In this document: in pieces, positions 41,438-51,172 of the stretch
How positions within the stretch are numbered: the stretch's first letter is position 1
Layout: each line of letters opens with the position of its first letter
Assembly (NCBI RefSeq): GCF_000372725.1
Contig: NW_005201286.1
Span: forward strand, 99,941 to 163,940
DNA from: Emiliania huxleyi CCMP1516
Taxonomy: Eukaryota; Haptophyta; Isochrysidales; Noelaerhabdaceae
Reading direction: 5' to 3'
Length of the DNA: 64,000 bases
Program-made: the position numbers and the translations under genes
Notes under the pieces: model-generated
Seen by the model: only the letters and a program-made list of their open reading frames with translations
What the model was told of the DNA's origin: nothing
Database searches by the model: none

Positions 41438-42642
41438 GTGTAAGACGAGAGAGCGAGCCACAAAAGTACCACCGGAGACAGTGGCCTACTGCAAGCACTT
41501 GAGAACAACGACATGTGTGAGTGTTAGATCTAGTATTGCGAAATCTCTCTTGTCAGTTGTGGAATCCCTGCGGGGCCTCGCAACGCTAAATAACTCAGCA
41601 GGCCTCACGCGACGTAGAGCGACCCCGTCTCCCGTCATCTGGTCCCGTCATTTCCCTACCCCCCAGGTACAATGGCTAGGACTGTGAACGCCCAACCACG
41701 TCGACTCAGGACTGTGGAAATCCCTGGTTCCGCGGCCTGGGCTCGCCAACCACCTTCAGGACTCAGCCTGGTTACTGTCACAGTCTCAGTTAAGTTAGTT
41801 AGTCTCACCTTTTGTCTTTTCTCGATTCTCGCTCGAGAAGAATTGAATCAACAAAAACAAACACGTAAAATTGAAAGCCACAACCGGGCCCGAAATCGCA
41901 CAGAGAACTCTCTCTCACAGCACAGGCAAGCAAGCAAGAAGAATTTTACAACAAAGCGCGATGGAGACTGCGGAGTACATGCTGCAGGAAGTCAATGGGC
42001 TTGAAACGACCGTCGTGGCTTTCGCGCGAGGAATATTGCTGGGCGATGCCGTACTGGTGCCTCTCGCCTACTCGTACGTAGCGGAGACACACATATGGCA
42101 TATTAGTTGATTTACGACTGAATACTCGGTATGGTCCATCCCGCGCCGCAACTCGGAATGAGGATTCATTTCTCCTGCCGACCAATCCTGCTTGCTTGCT
42201 TCCTGCTGAGTGAGTCCGCGCGCAGCCGCTGAGATCATTCTCTCCGTAGAGATCGGGCGCGCGATGTTTTTGGCGTTGCCCCCGGGTGTTGGTTGCGCTT
42301 CAGGCAGCAGGGAGCAGGCGCGCACCCTCGCACCTTCAGGCAATAGCACCGTCAGCGCCCTCGACCAGCTGCACGAGGAGAACATGGCTCTGCGGCGGGA
42401 GAACGAGCAGCTCCGCCAGGAGACGAGACACTGCTTTTCCTTTTGCCTTCACTCATGAAATCGTAGCGCGTAGGGTCGCTTCACGAGTTCACGAAGATCG
42501 AAGTCCCCAATGGCAATATGAATCCTTGGCAATGTGCACCGACCAATTCTTTTTAGTTTCGCCTCGGTTTCAATCTATATGTCTGAATCTGTTCACTATG
42601 CTCTATGGTGGAAACTCATATCGGCAGAACAGCGGGGAGGGG
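41438..42642. other. Intergenic; leucine-zipper-like fragment
   Basis: No full gene. At 42355-42432 the plus strand reads SALDQLHEENMALRRENEQL, RQETRH, a heptad pattern as in bZIP zippers, but nothing coherent adjoins it. At 41655-41690 accccccaggtacaatggct resembles one end of repeat A. Confidence 0.35.
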
Positions 42643-43752
42643 TCAGGCCTCGGCCTCCTGGCGCGCCGCCTCCTCGCCGCCTCCCTCGGCGCCCCGCGCC
42701 GGCGCACGACGCGGCTCAACCGTCGCCGCCTGCGCACCCTGCGCCTCACGCGGCGCCTCGGCGGTCCCTCGGCAGACCTCGCCTCCGTTGGCGCGCGCGA
42801 GCGCCTCTGCGACTAGTAGGTCCCAGTCGAGCCGCGAGAGGGCGAGGGCGAGGATGGCGCAGAGGAGGGCGTACCCGACCGCGACGCCGTAGTAGACGGC
42901 GCCGAGCGAGCGCCTCCAGTACACGACGAGCAGCGCGACCGCCGGCACCTGCCCCGCCCACGACCCGACCAGGCCGGCGAGCAGCACCGCGCGCGTGCGG
43001 CCGGTCGCCATGAGCAGCCCCTCGAGCACGACGGCGAGGTTCATCGAGATTGTGGCGAGGCAGAGCCTAATCTCGGACGATCTCGAGTGCGCTCGGTGAT
43101 CTCGGGCGATCTCGCCTCGGCGGCGAGGCAGGGCCCGAGGCGCGCGCGCACGAAGGCGTCGAGCACCGATGCGTCGGAGGAGAAGATGGCCGCGAGCGGG
43201 CGCGGCGCGGCCAGGATGAGAGCGGCGACGGCGGCGAGGGCGACGCACGCGAGGCCAAGGCCGGCAACGACGCAGCGGCGCGCGTCGTGCGGCCGCGAAG
43301 CGCCAAGGGCCTGCGCCACCTACGGTCCGGTCCGGCACACTTGTCCACACACACGAGGTAGGTGGGGCCGGGCGGCCCTCGCGACGCCACGTCTGAAAGG
43401 CAGGAGCCCCGCGCCATTCACAGTGCGAGGCTCTCTGCGCGTGGGTGAGCGGCGAGAGTGTGAGTGCGAGTGTGTTGTGTGTGTGTTGTGTGAGTGCGAG
43501 TGTGTTGTGTGAGTGAGTGAGTGAGTGTGAGTGTGTCTGTTGTGTGTGTGTGTGTCGTGTGTGTGTGTGTGTTGTGTTGTGTTGTGTTGTGTTGTGTTGT
43601 GTTGTGTTGTGTGTGTGTGTGTGTGTGTGTGTGTGAGTGCGAGTGTGTTGTGTGAGTGAGTGAGTGAGTGAGTGTGTCTGTTGTGTGTGTGTGTGTCGTG
43701 TGTGTGTGTGTGTTGTGTTGTGTTGTGTTGTGTTGTGTTCTGTTGTGTTGTG

Positions 43753-43813
<61 letters not shown>

Positions 43814-44991
43814 TGAGTGAGTGAGTGAGTGAGTGTGTGTGTCTTGTGCGCCACCTTTGATCCCGACACCGCCGGTGAGCGAGCCAGGAAGTCTCCCCAG
43901 ATCTCCCCAGATCTCCCCAGACCTCCCCCCTATCTCACCTTGATCCCGACTCCGCCGGTGAGCGAGCCAGTGAGCACGAGCGAGATCCACATCACGCGGT
44001 ACGATGCGGTGAAGACGGCGAGATCGAGGGTGGAGAGCGACGCTGCGAACGCGCCGACCGCAGACATCCGCCAAAAGTCAGAGGCGATGGAGAGGGCGGC
44101 GGGGACGTACAGCTTCAGGTACTCGCGCACGCGGGATTTCGTGACAAAGGCCGGGGAGACGCCGCACCAGCCGACTGCCTGGGGCCACCCCTGCCGCCCG
44201 TACCCGAGGCAGAGGCAAAAGAGGCCCGCAAGCGCGAGCAGCTGCAGCCACTCGACCGCACTCGTCACGATCGGGCATGCCGGGAAGCCGTACCTGCGGA
44301 GGTGTGCGGAGGTGTGGGGAGGTGTGGGGAGAGGTGTGGGGAGGTGTGGCGCGAGGGAGCCGTACCCGCCGAAGCGCGACGGGCCGGTAGGTACGCCAAG
44401 GACAAGCAGGTAGCCGAGGAGCAGGTTGGCCGCGAGGCCGACGAGGGCGACGGCCGCGGCCGGCTTGACGATCCTCTGTGCCGAAAGGTACTGCTGCAGC
44501 TGCGAGAAGAGCACCCGCGCCGGGATGCAGGCCAGCAGCACGAGCGAAAAGTAGGAGGCGTCGGGGATCAGCGCGGCGTCCGCGCGAGTGAGGCGGAGCA
44601 CGGGGCCCGTCGCCGCCCAGAGGCCCATCACGAAGCACGAAATCACGCCGAGCACCGCAACGCTCACCTGCAGCCACTCGCCGGCGAGCTGCCACGGCGC
44701 GGTCCCCGCCTTTGCCGCGCCGACGGCGTTGCCGACAAATATGCCGAGGACGCGGCCCTGAATCAGTACACCCGAGGCCATGGTCCACAGGTCAGAGAGC
44801 GATGCCGCCGCAAGCGCGTGCGTGCCCACGTGCCCGAGGAGCGCCGTGTCTGTCACCTTCATGCCGACCCACCCGAGCTGGCCGATGAACAGGGCAGGCG
44901 CCAGCGCGAGGATCCCGGCCGCCGTCTCTCGCCACGACGCCACGCGAGGCGGCGGCGACGGGTCGAGGAAGGGATCATGCTGGTTGTCCAT
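42643..44991 (-). CDS. MATE-family efflux transporter
   Basis: Exons 44991-44366, 44293-43939, 43319-43135 and 43066-42643 join in frame to 529 residues from MDNQHDPFLDPSPPPRVASW. Typical MATE features are ALAPALFIGQLGWVGMKVTD, TALLGHVGTHALAAASLSDL, GRVLGIFVGNAVGAAKAG, FSQLQQYLSAQRIVKPAAAV, the second-half repeat ALSIASDFWRMSAVGAFAAS, and SLTGGVGIKVAQALGASRPH (the conserved GNALGAxxP-like motif) across intron 2. About twelve helices are visible. MATE proteins export cationic drugs or metabolites with H+ or Na+. Introns: i1 GT-AG bounded by GTACGGCTCCC/GTACGGCTTCCC; i2 GT-AG, 619 nt, full of simple repeats and a repeat-A relative; i3 GC-AG bounded by 12-of-13 identical direct repeats. Confidence 0.85.
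43317..43452 (-). repeat. Repeat A relative in MATE intron 2
   Basis: On the minus strand: CGCTCACCCACGCGC, GGCGCGGGGCTCCTGCC, CCTCGTGTGTGTGGACAAG, ending ACCGTAG, which is the 3' splice site. It has the same orientation relative to transcription as in the 21-kb gene. Confidence 0.6.
43440..43850. repeat. Compound (TG)n/(TTGTG)n/(GAGT)n microsatellite in MATE intron 2
   Basis: Two long blocks of TTGTG pentamers embedded in TG and GAGT runs. Frames across it give His-Thr-Gln or Cys-Val polypeptides and are artefacts. Confidence 0.9.
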
Positions 44992-45940
44992 AAGGCACGG
45001 ATGGCTGCGGTTCGGGGTGGGGTTGGGTTGGGCTGTCTGCTAGCCTATCGGTGCCAGCCTATCGGTGCCGCGTAAAAAAAGAATTCAAAAATCGCGGCAC
45101 AGCGGACGGTGCGGGGCGTGCCGCAGGTTGGAGGACGCCGTCACCGACGAGCGCGTTGGAGTATCCACTCCGGAGGGCTTTCAACGGGCTCGTCGGTGGC
45201 GGCTTCCCTGAACCTGCGCCGCGCTCGGCGAACCTCGACAGCGCCTTCCCCCTTCTTGTATGCTTTGCACATGCGACAGCCTGTCGGCGCTGCTGACCGT
45301 GCCATGATGCACAATTGATCACCTGCATAGCTCGCGGCCTTAGTATCAAGCATTCACAGTGACGACCTGATCGTACGGCCAGTAGGAAGGTGTCCTTCCA
45401 TCGTGTGCACGCTTCTGGCGCAATGAGCGCGTCGCCTCGGATTGGCTGCTGGCCCTCTCGAGGCTATGCCTACACAGCCTCGCGCGCATGGGACCACGCA
45501 CCTTCTCAGGAGTCAGGACAGCGCCGGTGCCTCTCTCTTGGACCGGCAAACGTGGTGGTCTCGTGTCACCAATGTGGGACCAGTCAGTGCGGCATCGCGC
45601 CATCGACAGCTCTGAACTGCGCCTCACCACTGACCGGGAAGGCCGCCAAGTGGGCCAGCACTGTCGCACATTGTGGCAGCAGTCAGCAGTGCATGTCTGA
45701 TAGCTAGAGCAGCAGCGTCAGGGTCGCAGGGTCGGATCGTGTCAAGCCTCTCGCCCGGCCGGCCGCGTGCAGACGTCGGGGCACCTGTCTGCTGTCTGCT
45801 GCCTGGAGTGATCCACCCCGGCAGAGGGAATGGATCCACCAGCGAGTGCATGGGTGAAAAGTTGAAATACGTGATTTCTATGCTATCAAAAAGTCTTAGA
45901 GACAGGTACCGACGTCTCGGAACCGGGCCGGCCCCGCTTC
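44992..45940. other. Intergenic with repeat D copy
   Basis: Repeat D fills 45425-45785. At 45140-45245, gctcgtcggt and gctcggcgaacctcgacagc resemble 27690-27750 inside the copia LTR. No gene is supported. Confidence 0.45.
45425..45785 (-). repeat. Dispersed repeat D (copy 2)
   Basis: Inverted counterpart of 8965-9305; it carries gaggctatgcctacacagcc, ggaccggcaaacgtggtggt and gtcaagcctctcgcccggcc. Confidence 0.7.
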
Positions 45941-46381
45941 TCACAGCGCATTCTGCTCCTCGAGGATCTTGACCATGTCGTCGAGCGGCGGGTCCCACGT
46001 CGACGCGATGCCCTTCTCCTTGTTGAAGTAGTAAGTGTCTCCCGAGGCGGGGTCCTGCGCGCAGCCCCAGCCGTCGGGAAGGTTGCCCGCCTCCGCCGCT
46101 TTTCGAGCCATTGCGACGTACCGAGTGCGTTTCGTCGCCTTGTCAAAGGCCTCTGGGTCTCGCCGCGCCGCCTGCATGTCCTTCATCGCCTGCCACTGCG
46201 CCTCCTTGGCCGCTTCCCGCTCCTTGGCCGCCTTTTGGAAGCCGTCAAACAGGCCGGCGTTCACGGCTGCGCGGGGCCGGCGGCAGCTGTGGCGAGCGGC
46301 GGGCGTGGCGAGCGAGAACGCCTCGGACCCGCGAATCAGGCTCGCGCACGCAGCGAACAGTACGAGCGCTTTGGCCAGCAT
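45941..46381 (-). CDS. Plastid-targeted WW-domain protein
   Basis: 146 residues from ATG 46381. MLAKALVLFAACASLIRGSE is a signal peptide, followed at the cleavage site by AFSLATPAARHSCRRPRAAV, a Phe-led, Arg/Ser-rich transit peptide like those of secondary plastids. The mature part begins NAGLFDGFQKAAKEREAAKE, is helical and charged, and ends in a WW domain: LPDGWGCAQDPASGDTYYFN, KEKGIASTWDPPLDD, with the two Trp (W in DGWG and in STWDPP) correctly spaced and the central YYF. WW domains bind Pro-rich ligands. It is divergently transcribed from CPSF73, 159 bases away, so the two likely share a promoter region. Confidence 0.75.
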   Translation of the reverse strand: MLAKALVLFAACASLIRGSEAFSLATPAARHSCRRPRAAVNAGLFDGFQKAAKEREAAKEAQWQAMKDMQAARRDPEAFDKATKRTRYVAMARKAAEAGNLPDGWGCAQDPASGDTYYFNKEKGIASTWDPPLDDMVKILEEQNAL

Positions 46382-46540
46382 GCTTCGCCTGCGGGGGCGG
46401 CGGCCGCGAGGGTCAGGTCTGGGACACAACACGGAGCAGCTCGAGGCTTCGCCGCGATCCTGCACACCCTGGTGCCTTCGCAAAAAAGAAGAAAAATCGG
46501 CGGGTTTTCTCATTCTTGGCATGCGGCACGCCGGCACACG

Positions 46541-49118
46541 ATGAGCAGCACGACGCACACCGTCGCGGCGAGCGGCGGGCCGCAGGAGGTCCGCCTGGGC
46601 GAGGACGTGATGACGGTCCTGCCACTCGGCAGCGGCTGCGAGGTCGGCCGCTCTGCCGTCGTGGTCAAATTCAAGGGCTCGACCGTCATGTTTGACTGCG
46701 GCGTGCACCCGGGCCGCACCGGCTACGACGCGCTGCCCTTCTTCGACGAGATCGACCCGACGGAGGTGGACCTGCTGCTGGTGACCCACTTCCACATGGA
46801 CCACTGCGGCGCGCTCCCATTCTTCCTGCAAAAGACGGGCTTCGGCGGCCGCACCTTCATGACGCACCCGACCAAGGCGGTGTGCAAGCTGCTGCTGCAC
46901 GACTCGGTCAAGATCGGGCACGACGACGGCCGCATGTGGGACGAGGCCGACCTCGTCGCCGCCATGGACCGCATCGAGCTCATCAACTACCACCAGGCCG
47001 CCGTGCACTAGTGCCTCCCTTGGACACTCTGGTGGACACACCGTGGCGCCTCTTCGAGACTCTGAACTCTCTCTCAGAGGCGGACACTAGTGCCACACTC
47101 GTAGGCACTCTGTGCGAGACGGCCGCCTGGGGGCACCGCCTCGGGTGCTGACTCCTAATCTAGCACCGACTCCAATGTAGCACCGACTCTGGCACAGATA
47201 CGCAGGTGCTCTCGCACAAGTGCATCGGGAACCCTCCCCTACCAGCCCGGTACCCTACCCCCCCCTACCCCACCAGGTGCTCTCGCACAAGGGCATCCGG
47301 TTCTGGTGCTACAACGCGGGCCACGTGCTCGGCGCGGCTATGTTCATGATCGAGGTTGGTAATAATAATAATATAATAATAATAATAATAATAATAAGCG
47401 GCCATGTTCATGATCGAGGTTGGCGGCGTGCGCGTCCTCTACACCGGCGACTTCTCGCGCCAGCCCGACCGGCACCTGCTCGGCGACTTCCTAGACACTT
47501 CCGAGACACTTCGAACACTTCCGAGACACTTCCTAAACACTCCCTAGACACTTCCGAGACACTCCCGAGACACTTCAGAGACACTCCTGAGACACTTCCG
47601 AGACACTTCCGAGACACCCCCGAGACACCCCCGAGACACTTCCTAGCCCGGCCGCCGCTCGCTCGGCGTCGAGACGCCGACACATCCACCGCCCTTGCTT
47701 GGGCCGTCCGCGAACCCTGTCGGAACCTTCCTCCCGGTACCGTCCGGTCTGCGCACGTTCCGCGAACCTTCCGCGACCCTTCCGCGACCCTTCCGCGACC
47801 CTTCCGCGACCCTTCCGCGACCCTTCCGCGACCCTTCCGAGAACCTTCCGAGACCCTTCCGAGACCCTTCCGCGACCCTTCCGCGACCCTTCCCGCGGCA
47901 GGTGCCGAGACGCCGACGGACCCGCCGCATGTGCTCATCGTCGAGTCGACGTACGGGGTGTGCTGTCGCCTAGACACTTCCGAGACACTTCCTAGAGTCG
48001 ACGTACGGGGTGTGCTGTCGCACGCGCGAGCTGCGAGAGCTGCGCTCGCCTAGGAGGTGTCTCGGAGGTGTCTCGGAAGTGTCTAGGTGATGTCGCACGA
48101 GCCGCGCGAGCTGCGAGAGCTGCGCTTCACCGCCGCCGTGCACGCGATCTTGCAGCGCGGTGGAAAGTGCCTCATCCCGGTCTTTGCGCTGGGGCGGTCG
48201 CAGGAGCTGCTGCTCATCCTCGACGCCTACTGGCGCGATCACCCCGAGCTGCACAAGGTGCCTCTGTACTATGCGTCTGGCATCGCCAAGCGCTGCATGC
48301 GCATCTACCAGACGTACATCAACATGATGAACGAGAACATCCGCGACGCACACGCGACGGGCCGCAACCCGTGGGAGTTTGAGTTTGTGCGCAACTTGCC
48401 CTCGTCTGCCCAGTTCAACGACTCGCAGCCGATGGTCGTGATGGCGTCGCCAGGCATGCTGCAGCAAGGCCTGTCTCGGGAGCTCTTTGAGCTTTGGTGC
48501 TCCGACCGGCGGAACGGGCTCGTAATGCCGGGCTACTCCGTCGTCGGCACGCTGGCCAACCACCTCCTCTCCGAGCCAAAAGAGATCCAGACGAGCGGCG
48601 GCGACTGGGTCGCCGTCAACCTCACCATCACCTACGTGTCCTTCTCTGCGCACTCCGACTTTACGCAGACGTCCGAGTTCATCTCCGCCACGCGGCCACG
48701 CCACGTCATCCACGTGCACGGCGGCGAGGAGGAGATGAAGCGCCTCGCCCGCGCGCTCGCCAAGCAGTACAGCCCGAAGGAGGTCGAGTTCCTGACGCCT
48801 CAGAACTGCCAGCCCGTGCAGCTTCGCTTCCCGGGAGAGAAGATTGCGCGTGTCGTCGGCTCGCTGGCGGAGGAGGAGCCGTCGGACGGCGCGCCGCTCG
48901 AGGCGCTTCTCCTGCTCAAGGAGAACAAGTACACCCTGCTCGCCCCCGCGGACCTCCACACGGCCACCGACCTCGCGACCACGCGGCTGCTGCAGCGGCC
49001 CCGCTTCCGGTTCGAGCGGCCGCCCGCCGCGCTCCTCTCGGCCGTCGGTCGTATCTTTGAGGTGGGGCCGCCGCAGCCAGCCCTGCTCCTCGCGGAGGGG
49101 GGAGGAGGCGGAGGTGGA

Positions 49119-49153
<35 letters not shown>

Positions 49154-49703
49154 AGAAGGAGGAGGAGGCGGCGGTGGTGGCGGAGGCGGGGCTGTCGAGA
49201 CGGGAGGGGAGCAGGCGGGGGAGGAGGCGGCAGAGGAGGGCGGGCCTTCGGCGTTGGCACGCCGGTGGCTGGTGCAGGGGCTGGTGGCGGTGGAGGTGTC
49301 GCCGGCGAGCAGCCTGGCGGTGCTGGAGTGGGAGGCGGACCCGATCGCCGACACAGTCGCTGACGCGGTGTCGGCGCTGCTGCTGCAGCTGCAGGCCCAG
49401 CAGTTGCCCGAGGTGGCGGCGGCGGAGGAGCCCGCGGGAGGCGGCGGCGGCGGCGAGGGAGGCGGCGGCGGCGCAGGGGGCGGGCTCGACTTCGCCTTGC
49501 GGGTGCTCGCAGAGCAGTTTGGCGCGGTGGAGGAGGAGGAGGCGGGCGGGGCAAGGCGGCTGCAGGTCGCCGGCCACGCTGTCCGGCTGCACGGCGCGTC
49601 GCTGCCGTTCGAGCGCATCGAGAGCGAGAGTGAGTTCGCGCTGCAGCGCGTGCGCGACGTGCTCGCGCGGGCGCTGGACGCTTGCCGGCCCGTGGCGGCG
49701 TGA
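46541..49703 (+). CDS. CPSF3: CPSF73-like pre-mRNA 3'-end endonuclease
   Basis: Exons 46541-46996, 47277-47354, 47419-47482, 47902-47957 and 48087-49703 give about 756 residues. The metallo-beta-lactamase core has [20 protein letters not shown] (HxHxDH) and [16 protein letters not shown] (Asp). The beta-CASP part has [62 protein letters not shown] (His) and [12 protein letters not shown] (His). All zinc ligands are present, so it should be the nuclease that cleaves pre-mRNA before polyadenylation. A poly-Gly tract interrupts the C-terminal domain (about residues 530-570). Introns 1 and 3 have GC donors, 2 and 4 GT donors. Introns 2 and 4 are bounded by, or filled with, duplicated exon sequence. 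Confidence 0.88.
47355..47418 (+). repeat. CPSF73 intron 2: exon duplication plus (AAT)n
   Basis: The 64-nt intron consists of gttggt, an (AAT)n run, and a copy of the exon's last 20-odd bases (atgttcatgatcgaggttgg) with one change. The exon-intron junction (GATCGAG|GTTGG) is therefore repeated at the intron-exon junction. Confidence 0.85.
47490..47900 (+). repeat. Tandem 11-12-bp repeats in CPSF73 intron 3
   Basis: About 13 units of gacacttccgag then, after a unique stretch, about 12 of gacccttccgc. Related units occur at 47970-47995, 48055-48085 and, inverted, at 15325-15415. Confidence 0.9.
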
Positions 49704-49980
49704 TTCCGCGCCACTCTCGACATCTCGCGCGCCCACAGCGCAACGCAATGAACATTCGCCCCCTCCACACACCGGGAACCCTCGAGCTGCGTCCGTGCAC
49801 CGTGGCGTACAGTCGATCATTCTCTTGGCGCTCGCGACACACTTTGTTTGGGTTAAAAATCAGCCGACACGCGACACACACCGCGCAACACGTAGTAGCT
49901 ATGACAGGGACCGCGGCCGCGGACCCGGCGGCGGACGGGGCTGGCGCGCAAGCGCCGGCCAGACCGTCGTGCCGCCGGGG
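49704..49980. other. Short intergenic region
   Basis: No gene seen. It contains the 5' flank of the following gene; an alternative in-frame ATG at 49901 belongs to another frame. Confidence 0.3.
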
Positions 49981-50736
49981 ATGCGCAGCGGACGCTGGAA
50001 TAGCTCCGATCGCGCGCAACTGGAGGACGCGGTGAGTGTCGCAAGGTTGTTCGGTGCGTCTTGTGTCAGGGTGATAAGGCCTGGCTACGCGACCATCGAG
50101 GTCGACCTGAAGCACGAGAAGGCCGCGGGCGACCGCGAGTCGGTGCAGGCGGCGGAGCGCTCGTACGTCGAGCGCACCGCGCCGAAGAAGAAGGAGCCCA
50201 CCAAGGAGCAGCTCGCGGCTCGAGCCGCGGCACGCAAGGCCAAGAAGAACCGGCAGAAGGAGCGCCGGGCGACGGAGGCTGGCGAGCGCGCCGCGAGCGA
50301 GGCCGAGCGCGCGGAGGCCCCGCGGGCGCAGCTGCGCGAGAACATCCAGTACGTGATGGCCGGGCTGCGGTCTGCAGCTGCGCAGGCGCGCAGCCAGGCC
50401 GGGTCCAAAATGGGGGTCGAATACTCGCTGCCCCCGGAGAGGGACGACGGGTATCGACGCGGCCCCAGCAAGGTGTACGCCACAGTTCCCCAGGGGACCG
50501 TGGCGACGACCGTCGCCTCGGACTGGCTCGCGAACGAGCTGGCCGAGCACGGAGAGATCGATGCGGCATACCGCGACCGCATAGTCATGCACCTGATGAC
50601 GGCCGCCGGCGCCTCGGCGCCGGCCGACGCCGTGTTCAGGTTCACGGCTGGCGACGCGATGCAGACCGAGGACGACGACGAGGACGCCGACCGCTCCGAG
50701 GATTATTCCGACGACGGGAGGGCGTCCGACTTGTAG
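49981..50736 (+). CDS. Hypothetical charged coiled-coil protein
   Basis: 251 residues from ATG 49981: MRSGRWNSSDRAQLEDAVSV, YATIEVDLKHEKAAGDRESV. A strongly basic helix follows (APKKKEPTKEQLAARAAARK, AKKNRQKERRATEAGERAAS). Then come QLRENIQYVMAGLRSAAAQA, SKVYATVPQGTVATTVASDW, LANELAEHGEIDAAYRDRIV, and an acidic tail (DEDADRSEDYSDDGRASDL). The first 40 codons may include a spliced segment, since GTGAGT occurs at 50032. Basic and acidic blocks suggest a nuclear protein; no family is recognised. Confidence 0.5.
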   Translation: MRSGRWNSSDRAQLEDAVSVARLFGASCVRVIRPGYATIEVDLKHEKAAGDRESVQAAERSYVERTAPKKKEPTKEQLAARAAARKAKKNRQKERRATEAGERAASEAERAEAPRAQLRENIQYVMAGLRSAAAQARSQAGSKMGVEYSLPPERDDGYRRGPSKVYATVPQGTVATTVASDWLANELAEHGEIDAAYRDRIVMHLMTAAGASAPADAVFRFTAGDAMQTEDDDEDADRSEDYSDDGRASDL

Positions 50737-50761
50737 CTGGCCTCACCCATATCTTACCCTC

Positions 50762-51065
50762 TGCCCCCCCTCCTGCTACCCCCCAGGCTAGATGGTCACA
50801 GATAGCCCCACACAGCCCCTTACCCCTTCACCCTCGCCTCGCTGGTGTTTCTGAACACGTAGACGACCACGCTGTGGGGGTTGTGTTATAGGAGTAGGAG
50901 AGTGGGGTGCAGGTTGCTCACCCACGGCACCGGGCCGGTGCTTGCACTTTGAATGCCGTGGGGCTCCTGCCCGTGTCCCGGGCGTGGAGATGCGAGGGTC
51001 GCCCCCCCTTGCCCCACCACTTTGTGTGTGTGGAGACGTTTACCTTACCTTACCTTACCTTAAGC
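50762..51065 (+). repeat. Dispersed repeat A (copy 2, near full length)
   Basis: On the plus strand it starts near accccccaggctagatggtc, carries tgaacacgtagacgaccacg, cacccacggcaccgggccgg and tttgaatgccgtggggctcc, and ends in four ccttac units and cttaag. It lies just after the stop of the preceding gene, possibly in a 3'-UTR intron. Confidence 0.7.
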
Positions 51066-51172
51066 TAGCGAGTGGCACAGGACTCACACACGCTCGGACT
51101 CAACACACGCTCGGACCCTCGGTGCTCGGACAGTGCGACACTCACTCACGGTGTGTGACTCACACTGGACAC

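Noticed and set aside
42355..42432. bZIP gene
   Set aside because: Only about 26 codons look like a zipper; no basic region, start or continuation is visible.
49741..50035. 117-codon ORF starting MNIRPLHTPG
   Set aside because: No coherent protein features, and it overlaps the better frame starting at 49981.
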